This document shows positions 54,234 through 60,409 of a stretch of DNA of 64,000 bases, piece after piece (the stretch's first letter is position 1; the number at the start of each line of letters is the position of its first letter). This DNA is from Pseudolactococcus laudensis (GTDB lineage Bacteria > Bacillota > Bacilli > Lactobacillales > Streptococcaceae). Made by a program: the position numbers and the translations under genes. The stretch covers positions 113,861 through 177,860 of the forward strand of contig NZ_JACBNY010000003.1 in NCBI RefSeq assembly GCF_013449735.1, written 5' to 3'. The notes under the pieces are model-generated. The model saw only the letters and a program-made list of their open reading frames with translations, made no database searches and was not told the DNA's origin.

Positions 54234-54285
54234 TTGACTTTTTACGAAATAGTAGTATAATCTATTTAGAGATAAAACGAAATAG
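54234..54285 (+). promoter_or_regulatory. sdpRI promoter and likely SdpR operator
   Basis: TTGACT (54234-54239), a 16-base spacer and TATAAT (54256-54261). ACGAAATAG occurs at 54244 and 54277, and CTATTT at 54262 mirrors it, giving repeats on both sides of the -10. Confidence 0.5.
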
Positions 54286-54302
54286 AAAAGGAGTGAAAGC
54301 TG

Positions 54303-54572
54303 ATGAGTTTACAAGTGACCCTCAAAGCGATTTCGAATCCAGTTCGCCGAGATATTTTGACATTATTAAAATCAGGTCGATTATCTGCCGGTGAGATCAG
54401 TGAGCAATTTGCCTTGAGCAGTGCCACGATTTCAAATCATTTGAAACAGCTAAAGGATGCTGATTTGATTCGTGAAAGTAAGTATAAAAATTTTATCTAT
54501 TATGAACTCAATCTCAGCGTATTTGAAGAAACTATGCTCTGGTTGAAAAGTTTTACAGGAGAAGACATTTAG
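54303..54572 (+). CDS. sdpR: ArsR-family autorepressor, SdpR-like
   Basis: The 89-residue winged-helix protein reads KAISNPVRRDILTLLKSGRLSAGEISEQFALSSATISNHLKQLKDADLIRESKYKNFIYYELN, which fits SdpR-type ArsR repressors. No metal-binding cysteines are present. It precedes an SdpI-like membrane protein by 42 bases. In Bacillus SdpR represses the sdpRI pair until SdpI binds toxin and sequesters SdpR at the membrane. The same two-gene order suggests a similar circuit. GGAGTGAAAGCTG precedes the ATG. Confidence 0.8.
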   Translation: MSLQVTLKAISNPVRRDILTLLKSGRLSAGEISEQFALSSATISNHLKQLKDADLIRESKYKNFIYYELNLSVFEETMLWLKSFTGEDI

Positions 54573-54614
54573 TGGAGATAATTCGTGAAGTGGATTCTCA
54601 GATAGGAGAGACAA

Positions 54615-55244
54615 ATGAAACTTAAAAAAATGTTATGGCCGACACTAGTTGGTTTACTGCCAATTGTTATGGGGTTAGCTGTTTATTCAAAATTGCCGGA
54701 GAAAATGCCGATTCACTGGGGACTAGATGGTGAACCGAATGGTTATGCGACGAAATTGGTGGGGGTTCTTCTTATTCCTCTTATCATGATTGTGACAAAT
54801 ATCATCGTTCAATTTAGTTTACAAATAGCAAACACTACAAATGAAAAACTGGCAAGGGTGATGACTTGGTTACTTCCCGCGCTTTCTTTAGTAATCCAGT
54901 TTTTGGTATTGGCTGAGTCACTCGGTTATCATTTAGATGTTGCCTTGATTACTATGGTGATTGTTGGGATTATCTTTATTCTCTTAGGAAATTATATCCC
55001 TAAAACATCACAAAATAGAGTTGTTGGTTTCCGTTTTCCTAAGACCATGAGCAATCCAGATAACTGGCAAAAAACTAACCGAATAGGCGCTATCATGTTA
55101 GTCATATCAGGTCTTATCATGATTATAGGAGGAATTGTTAGTACTTGGTATCCAATGGTTGCTGTTTTAACATTTGGTGTGAGTCTAATATTGATTGTCT
55201 TAGTACCGTTATGTTATTCAATCAGACTAGCTCGTAAATCATGA
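54615..55244 (+). CDS. sdpI: SdpI-family membrane protein (DUF1648 plus SdpI domain)
   Basis: The 209-residue protein has six helices. The N-terminal DUF1648 part is LPIVMGLAVYSKLPEKMPIHWGLDGEPNGY and the C-terminal SdpI part has LGNYIPKTSQNRVVGFRFPKTMSNPDNWQKTNRIGA. SdpI gives Bacillus immunity to the SdpC cannibalism toxin and acts as a signal for SdpR. No SdpC-like toxin gene is in this window, so it may defend against toxins of other strains or have another envelope role. GGAGAGAC precedes the ATG. Confidence 0.83.
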   Translation: MKLKKMLWPTLVGLLPIVMGLAVYSKLPEKMPIHWGLDGEPNGYATKLVGVLLIPLIMIVTNIIVQFSLQIANTTNEKLARVMTWLLPALSLVIQFLVLAESLGYHLDVALITMVIVGIIFILLGNYIPKTSQNRVVGFRFPKTMSNPDNWQKTNRIGAIMLVISGLIMIIGGIVSTWYPMVAVLTFGVSLILIVLVPLCYSIRLARKS

Positions 55245-55265
55245 TTGAATGGCGTGCTAGTATCA

Positions 55266-55417
55266 AAATAGAGATTGGGACAAAAGTCTCTAACAAATAT
55301 TCTTTCTGGAAAATTAGGCAAATAAAAAAAGTAGACTCAGACAATCAATTTGATTATCTGAGTCTGCTTTTCTCTTTTAATGACTGAGAGCTTTTGTCTC
55401 AGTCTCTATTTTTTTGT
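55266..55417 (+). repeat. Double nested long hairpin after sdpI
   Basis: An outer stem (55266-55290 with 55386-55411) begins AAATAGAGATTGGGACAAAA. It encloses an inner 21-pair stem (55327-55347 with 55351-55371; AAAAGTAGACTCAGACAATC pairs with two G-U). A T-run follows the outer stem. It must terminate sdpRI transcripts but is far larger than needed. The start GATTGGGACA also occurs in the secG leader at 12408. Confidence 0.6.
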
Positions 55418-55436
55418 TTTTAGGGTATGTTTATAC

Positions 55437-55488
55437 TTGACATTATACTATTTATGGTATAGTATAATGGTATATAGTAAATAGTATA
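55437..55488 (+). promoter_or_regulatory. padR promoter and PadR operator
   Basis: TTGACA (55437-55442), a 17-base spacer and TAGTAT (55460-55465). TATACTATTTA (55444-55454) and TAAATAGTATA (55478-55488) are perfect mirror copies, with further ATAC/GTAT half-sites between, as in PadR operators. Confidence 0.6.
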
Positions 55489-55502
55489 GGAGGGTATATC
55501 AT

Positions 55503-55814
55503 ATGACGATTCAAATACCAACTGCCTTACTGGATGGGAGTGTTCTTGCAATTCTTGACAGTCAAGATATGTATGGCTATCTGTTAACAAAAGAAATTCA
55601 AAAACACGTGAATGTATCAGAATCTACCATGTACCCAGTTCTGCGCCGTCTACAAAAAAATGGTGACTTAATCACCTACGATGAGGCATTTGAGGGACGA
55701 ATGAGGCGGTATTATCAGATTACACCATTGGGCCAAAAGCACTTGGTTGAGATTAAGCGGGAGTGGCAAGACTTTTCGGCAGGAATTAGTGAGATTTTAG
55801 GAGGTGCAGCATGA
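55503..55814 (+). CDS. PadR-family regulator
   Basis: The 103-residue protein is a short PadR: LDGSVLAILDSQDMYGYLLTKEIQKHVNVSESTMYPVLRRLQKNGDLITYDEAFEGRMRRYYQITPLGQKHL. It overlaps the DUF1700 gene by four bases. The PadR-DUF1700-DUF4097 trio is a widespread Firmicute operon linked to envelope stress, with PadR as autorepressor. The palindromic promoter region supports this. Confidence 0.87.
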   Translation: MTIQIPTALLDGSVLAILDSQDMYGYLLTKEIQKHVNVSESTMYPVLRRLQKNGDLITYDEAFEGRMRRYYQITPLGQKHLVEIKREWQDFSAGISEILGGAA

Positions 55815-56407
55815 ATTATTTACAGGATTTACAGGCAAATTTGAAGGCTCTTCCTGAGTCTGAAATTAGTGATGCCATGCTTTATTACGAACAGTATTTC
55901 TATGAAGGTCAGCTGACAGACGGTCAGGCAGTGTCTGAGTTTGGGACGCCTAAAAATTTGGCGCGTCGATTGGTTGCGGATTACTACATGGATGAGGCGC
56001 GTAATGTGCCAGAAGAAAATCAAAAATCACCGCTTGGTCTGGCTAAGATTATCATCCTAGCTCTACTCGCATCACCAATTTTGATTCCTGTTGCAATTAC
56101 TGTTATCGCACTGATTTTCGCTATTGTAGTAACCTTTGCGGCACTTGCTTTTTCACTTGTTGTGACCCTCGGTGCATTTGGTTTTGCAGCTGTTATATGT
56201 GTTATCGGTGGTATTCTAGTTTTGACCCAATCTGTCCTAGGCGGTCTGTTTTATATTGCAGCTGGGATTGCCGTAATTGGTGCTTTCATCTTACTTTGGC
56301 CCCTCGTCATGTCCATGGTTAAAGGCTTAAAGCATTGGGTGTTTGTGATGATTCGATGGATAGGAAAGAAAACTGTAGGGAGAAGGGGTGTGCAAGATGA
56401 CGCATAA
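55811..56407 (+). CDS. DUF1700 membrane protein
   Basis: The 198-residue protein starts with a helical DUF1700 part, MNYLQDLQANLKALPESEISDAMLYYEQYFYE, with an acidic, SCAN-like look. Three or four strongly hydrophobic helices follow (about 78-110, 115-140 and 150-175). Such proteins are called HAAS-domain membrane proteins and are thought to relay signals to the partner DUF4097 protein. It overlaps both neighbours (four bases with padR, 11 with the DUF4097 gene). Confidence 0.8.
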   Translation: MNYLQDLQANLKALPESEISDAMLYYEQYFYEGQLTDGQAVSEFGTPKNLARRLVADYYMDEARNVPEENQKSPLGLAKIIILALLASPILIPVAITVIALIFAIVVTFAALAFSLVVTLGAFGFAAVICVIGGILVLTQSVLGGLFYIAAGIAVIGAFILLWPLVMSMVKGLKHWVFVMIRWIGKKTVGRRGVQDDA

Positions 56408-57176
56408 AAGAAAAAAGATTATTGGCGCACTGTTACTCACTTTGGGAACATTAGCAGCAGCAGTGATCTGGCAGTTTGAAAAACCAGGTAGTCTTGTCTG
56501 GGATAATGGCTTTAAATATCAAACTGACAAAAGAATGTCGGTTAGGACTTATAAGCACGACCTTCCAACAGATGAATCGAAGATTAAATCACTTGAGATT
56601 GAGGTTAAAAACGCAGATGTCGAATTTGTTAAAGGTGATAAATTTGGCGTGACCTCATACATTTTATCGGGTAAAAATGACACTAAAGTTAGCTTTAATG
56701 ATGGTCGATTAAGTGTTACAGATAATGGAGACGGAGACGGGACCGCAAGTTTAGGTTTTGGTGTTGTCTATAGGTCAAATAAAATTATCATTACGATACC
56801 AGAGGCAGAGCAGTTATCTACTATTGTTGCTAAAAGTACTAACGGTGATTTCGATTTTGAAAACATTGTCATAAAAAATGCGACACTAACAGCCACAAAC
56901 GGAGATATTAAGTTTGAACGTTCTGAGGTTGATAATTTGACTGTAACCAATCAAAATGGTGAGATTGCCTTGAAACAAACTAACATCACGATTGGCGGAA
57001 AAATTACGAATCAAAATGGTGATATTGAAATAAAAAAATCTCGCTTACCTGAATTTTATGCTGAAACAAAATGGGGTGAGAAAGATATTAAGAAGAACCA
57101 TGATTTGAATCAATCTGATCAAAGTCAGGCTAAGTTAATTATCATGAGCCAAAATGGAGATGTTGCAATCGAATGA
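56397..57176 (+). CDS. DUF4097 repeat-type surface protein
   Basis: From the ATG at 56397 (GAAGGGG upstream) the product is 259 residues. One N-terminal helix (about 8-24) anchors it, and the rest is beta-rich with repeats of the form N-G-(D/E)-(I/V): TNGDFDF, TNGDIKF, QNGEIAL, QNGDIEI and QNGDVAI. This is the DUF4097 right-handed beta-solenoid pattern. The domain is probably outside the membrane and works with the DUF1700 protein in envelope stress. Its precise role is unknown. Confidence 0.82.
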   Translation: MTHKRKKIIGALLLTLGTLAAAVIWQFEKPGSLVWDNGFKYQTDKRMSVRTYKHDLPTDESKIKSLEIEVKNADVEFVKGDKFGVTSYILSGKNDTKVSFNDGRLSVTDNGDGDGTASLGFGVVYRSNKIIITIPEAEQLSTIVAKSTNGDFDFENIVIKNATLTATNGDIKFERSEVDNLTVTNQNGEIALKQTNITIGGKITNQNGDIEIKKSRLPEFYAETKWGEKDIKKNHDLNQSDQSQAKLIIMSQNGDVAIE

Positions 57177-57182
57177 CGATAT

Positions 57183-57223
57183 AAAATGTTTAGTCCGGTT
57201 ATAGGTCGGTCTAAACATTTTTT
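57183..57223 (+). terminator. Terminator of the padR operon
   Basis: AAAATGTTTAG, an inner CCG/CGG and CTAAACATTTTTT. Confidence 0.8.
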
Positions 57224-57271
57224 ATGTAGGCATTTTGTCTTTTATCAGAAAAACATTAGTGGAAAATTACG

Positions 57272-57327
57272 AAAATTCAGAAAAATATGGCAAAAACTAT
57301 CTATTTTTTGACTTGATTTGGTATAAT
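57272..57327 (+). promoter_or_regulatory. nfnAB promoter region
   Basis: An extended -10 TGGTATAAT ends at 57327. AAAATTCAGAAAAAT (57272-57286) has 12 of 15 bases of the CodY box and lies about 55 bases before the start. The CodY reading is weak. Confidence 0.3.
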
Positions 57328-57369
57328 CTTTTTATAAAGAGTTGGTCAAGTTTGTTTTTGTATATGTAA

Positions 57370-57477
57370 GCGGATACAATTAAAGGCTATGCCTATATAT
57401 GTCCTGGACACGGGGAAAAGTATTGGTATGAGCTTGATGAAATTAAGCTCATAAAACATGATATTAAAGCTGCTTGA
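57370..57477 (+). pseudogene. Orphan 35-codon coding-like fragment in the nfnA leader
   Basis: The frame reads GYAYICPGHGEKYWYELDEI in its middle and ends in a stop at 57475-57477. It has a natural amino-acid mix but no start codon: the frame is closed by TAA right before it. It looks like the tail of a lost gene or a leader remnant. The rest of the 322-base gap 57177-57498 holds the padR-operon terminator and the nfnA promoter. Confidence 0.3.
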
Positions 57478-57498
57478 AGTTCAAATAAGGAAGAAAAT

Positions 57499-58344
57499 AT
57501 GTATAAAATTGTAAGAAAAGAAATTTTAAATCCTTCTGTGAAGTTGATGGAAATTGAAGCCCCTTATGTTGCTAAAAAGGCAGAACCAGGGCAGTTCATC
57601 ATTTTTAGAATTGATGAAGCAGGTGAGCGTATTCCCTTGACTATCGCAGATTTTAATCGGGAAAAAGGAACGGTCACCATTATCTTTCAGGAAGTGGGTA
57701 AAACGACTAAAAGACTGGGTCAGTTGGCCGAAGGTGATGAGATTCTTGATTTTGTTGGGCCACTTGGTGTTGCCTCACATTTTGAGGGCTTAAAAAAAGT
57801 GGCTGTCATTGGCGGAGGGCTTGGTACTGCTATCGCATATCCTCAGGCAAAAAAACTACATAGCCTTGGCATAGAGGTCGATACGATAATCGGATTTAGG
57901 ACACAAGACCTGATTATCCTTGAAGATGAGATGGCGGTAGTCAGTGATAGATTAATTGTCGCGACAGATGATGGTTCCAACGGTCATCAGGGATTTGTTA
58001 CTGATATGCTAGATAAATGTATTGCTGACGGTGCAGATTACGATCTTGTGATTGCTATTGGTCCAATTATCATGATGAAAATGGTTAGCCAGTTGACGAA
58101 AAAATATGGCATTAAGACCATTGTGAGTATGAATCCAGTCATGGTAGATGGCACTGGTATGTGTGGCGGATGTCGCATCACTGTTGATGGAGAAATCAAA
58201 TTTGCCTGTGTAGATGGTCCAGATTTTGATGGGCATCTAGTTGATTTTGACGAGGCGATGAGACGGCAGATGATGTATCAGTTTGAGGAATCAGAACAAA
58301 AAGAAACACATCATTGTCAAGGAAAGGAGGCGAGCAATGCCTAA
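57499..58344 (+). CDS. nfnA: NfnA-like FAD/[2Fe-2S] subunit of ferredoxin:NADP+ transhydrogenase
   Basis: The 281-residue flavoprotein resembles PyrK/NfnA/SudB. It has the FAD-binding RIPLTIADF, GPLGVASHF, the NAD site VAVIGGGLGTAIAYPQAK and the cluster region GTGMCGGCRITVDGEIKFACVDGPDFDG, which binds one [2Fe-2S]. The nfnB gene overlaps its end by eight bases. Together they form the bifurcating enzyme that couples NADH and reduced ferredoxin to NADPH, or act as an NADPH-glutamate-synthase-like complex. No dihydroorotate dehydrogenase gene is adjacent, which argues against PyrK. AAGGAAG precedes the ATG. Confidence 0.8.
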   Translation: MYKIVRKEILNPSVKLMEIEAPYVAKKAEPGQFIIFRIDEAGERIPLTIADFNREKGTVTIIFQEVGKTTKRLGQLAEGDEILDFVGPLGVASHFEGLKKVAVIGGGLGTAIAYPQAKKLHSLGIEVDTIIGFRTQDLIILEDEMAVVSDRLIVATDDGSNGHQGFVTDMLDKCIADGADYDLVIAIGPIIMMKMVSQLTKKYGIKTIVSMNPVMVDGTGMCGGCRITVDGEIKFACVDGPDFDGHLVDFDEAMRRQMMYQFEESEQKETHHCQGKEASNA

Positions 58345-59761
58345 ACAATCACTACGTAACATGTCAAAAACAAAAGTTGTCATGCCTGAACAAGCACCTA
58401 ATGTTAGAAACCAAAACTTTTTAGAAGTTTCTTTGGGATATACTGAAGAAATGGCGATAGAAGAGGCAAAAAGATGTCTTCAATGTAAAGCCAAACCTTG
58501 CGTTGGTGGTTGTCCGATCAATGTTTGGATTCCTGAATTTATCAAGCTAGTCGCAGCAGGAGACTTTAAAGGTGCTTATGATAAAATTAAAGAAACCAAT
58601 AATCTACCAGCTGTCTGTGGCAGAGTCTGTCCTCAGGAAAGCCAGTGCGAAAAATTCTGTGTTCGCGCTAGAAGAGGAGAGGCAGTTGGTATTGGCAGGT
58701 TGGAACGTTTTGTAGCGGATTGGAATCTTGCTAATCGTCAGGTTCAACCTGAACCGGTTCCGTCAAATGGCAAAAAAGTTGCTGTTATTGGCTCAGGCCC
58801 TGCTGGATTATCCTGTGCAGCTGATCTAGCTAAGTTAGGTTATCAAGTGACGATATTTGAGGCCTTCCATGTGCCTGGTGGTGTCTTGATGTATGGTATT
58901 CCAGAATTCAGGTTACCAAAAGACTTGGTTCAAAAAGAGATTGATGCGGTTAAGCAGTTAGGTGTGACGATTAAAACTAATATGGTTATCGGCAAGGTTC
59001 TGTCTTTAGATGAGTTAACAGCAGAAGGGTATGAGGTTATCTTTATTGGGTCAGGGGCAGGTCTTCCTAGTTTTATGAATATCCCCGGTGAGAACCTCAA
59101 TGGTGTATATTCTGCTAATGAATTTCTGACGCGTATTAATCTCATGAAAGCCTATCAGTTTCCCAAAACTGACACGCCTGTTAAAGTTGGTAAACGTGTC
59201 GCAGTCATTGGTGGTGGTAACGTGGCTATGGATGCAGCTAGAAGTGCTAAACGTCTGGGTGCAGAGGAAGTTTATATCGTTTACCGCAGATCAGAAGAAG
59301 AAATGCCTGCGAGACTGGAAGAAGTACACCATGCCCAGGAGGAGGGCATCATTTTCAAGATGTTGACTAATCCAACGCGGATTATCGGGACAGAAGATGG
59401 TTGGATTAAAGCCTTGGAATGTGTTGAGATGAGTTTGACGGAAGCTGATGAGTCAGGTAGACGCCGGCCTGTCGTTAAAACAGGTTCAGAACATCAATTT
59501 GAAGTAGATACTGTCGTTGTCGCCATAGGTCAGAGTCCTAATCCTTTAATCAAAGCGACGACATCAGGTCTTGACACGCATGCCTGGGGTGGGATTATTG
59601 TCGAGGAAGAAACAGGCGCGAGCAGTTTAGCGGGTGTCTATGCTGGAGGGGATGCGGTGACTGGTGCTGCAACGGTAATCTTGGCTATGGGTGCAGGCAA
59701 AAAATCGGCTAAAGCAATTGATGATTATTTACAAAGTCAGGTGTCATCATCTCGTATATAG
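58337..59761 (+). CDS. nfnB: NfnB-like large subunit (GltD/SudA family)
   Basis: The ATG at 58337 (GGAGG upstream) gives 474 residues. The N-terminus carries two cluster motifs, CLQCKAKPCVGGCP (near 51-64) and CGRVCPQESQCEKFC (near 93-107), which bind two [4Fe-4S] clusters. Then come an FAD site VAVIGSGPAGLSCAADLAKLG, GGVLMYGIPEFRLPK, an NADPH site VAVIGGGNVAMDAARSAKRLG and GVYAGGDAVTGAATVILAMGAGKKSA. This is the beta-subunit type of NADPH-glutamate synthase, here paired with NfnA and not with a GltB large subunit. The pairing favours NfnAB electron bifurcation. Confidence 0.85.
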   Translation: MPKQSLRNMSKTKVVMPEQAPNVRNQNFLEVSLGYTEEMAIEEAKRCLQCKAKPCVGGCPINVWIPEFIKLVAAGDFKGAYDKIKETNNLPAVCGRVCPQESQCEKFCVRARRGEAVGIGRLERFVADWNLANRQVQPEPVPSNGKKVAVIGSGPAGLSCAADLAKLGYQVTIFEAFHVPGGVLMYGIPEFRLPKDLVQKEIDAVKQLGVTIKTNMVIGKVLSLDELTAEGYEVIFIGSGAGLPSFMNIPGENLNGVYSANEFLTRINLMKAYQFPKTDTPVKVGKRVAVIGGGNVAMDAARSAKRLGAEEVYIVYRRSEEEMPARLEEVHHAQEEGIIFKMLTNPTRIIGTEDGWIKALECVEMSLTEADESGRRRPVVKTGSEHQFEVDTVVVAIGQSPNPLIKATTSGLDTHAWGGIIVEEETGASSLAGVYAGGDAVTGAATVILAMGAGKKSAKAIDDYLQSQVSSSRI

Positions 59762-59765
59762 GTTA

Positions 59766-59791
59766 AAAGAAGTCGCAAGAGCGACTTCTTT
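59766..59791 (+). terminator. nfnAB terminator
   Basis: AAAGAAGTCGC, AAGA loop and GCGACTTCTTT; the following T-run is short. Confidence 0.65.
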
Positions 59792-59825
59792 AATTTGTTC
59801 AGGAATCGCATATCCTAGCCTTTTA

Positions 59826-59834
59826 TGATATAAT
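59826..59834 (+). promoter_or_regulatory. Extended -10 directly before cvpA
   Basis: TGATATAAT ends at 59834, six bases before the ATG at 59841, with no ribosome site between. The cvpA-mutS2 transcript is predicted to be leaderless. Confidence 0.5.
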
Positions 59835-59840
59835 AATGCT

Positions 59841-60401
59841 ATGATTATCACGATTTTAATTTTAGTAATTTTAATTTGGGCTTACCTAGTTGGTCAGTCG
59901 CGAGGTCTTGCGCTACAAGGCTATTATACACTAGGCTCGTGGGTAGCGATTTTTATTGCACTCAAAAATTATCAAGCCCTAGGTGAAAAAATAACATTGT
60001 GGGTTCCTTTTGCCTCAGCCACTTCTAACAGTAAATTAGCCTTTTATTCTTCAAAGCTGCTTTTTGAGATTGACCATGTTTTTTATGCTGCTTTAGCTTT
60101 CATGGTTATCTTTCTTATTGTCTACGGCATTGTGCGTTTAGTTGGTATTTTTCTGGGTGCCCTTGAAAATAAAATTATCCTCGGTAAGACTGGTAATATC
60201 ATTGCGGGTGCCTTATCTGTTTGTTGCACCTATTTTGTTTTGTCACTTGGCTTGATGGTCTTGTCGACAATTCCAATTCCTCTTGTTCAAAATCAGTTGA
60301 CGGGCAGCGGGCTAGCTCGCTTTATGCTAGTGAACACGCCGCTTTTCTCTGGTTGGCTACAAGAAACATTTATCACACAAATCACACATATTAAAATATA
60401 G
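59841..60401 (+). CDS. CvpA-family membrane protein
   Basis: The 186-residue protein starts MIITILILVILIWAYLVGQSRGLALQGYYTLGSWVA and has four hydrophobic helices. This matches CvpA-type proteins (named for a colicin V effect in E. coli and of unclear function in Firmicutes). It directly precedes mutS2 by eight bases, an order common in streptococci and bacilli. No ribosome site is seen, and a -10 element sits just upstream of the start codon. Confidence 0.8.
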   Translation: MIITILILVILIWAYLVGQSRGLALQGYYTLGSWVAIFIALKNYQALGEKITLWVPFASATSNSKLAFYSSKLLFEIDHVFYAALAFMVIFLIVYGIVRLVGIFLGALENKIILGKTGNIIAGALSVCCTYFVLSLGLMVLSTIPIPLVQNQLTGSGLARFMLVNTPLFSGWLQETFITQITHIKI

Positions 60402-60409
60402 AAATTACA

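Noticed and set aside
57499..58344. PyrK, the electron-transfer subunit of dihydroorotate dehydrogenase
   Set aside because: There is no pyrD beside it, and the gene overlaps an NfnB/GltD-type partner.
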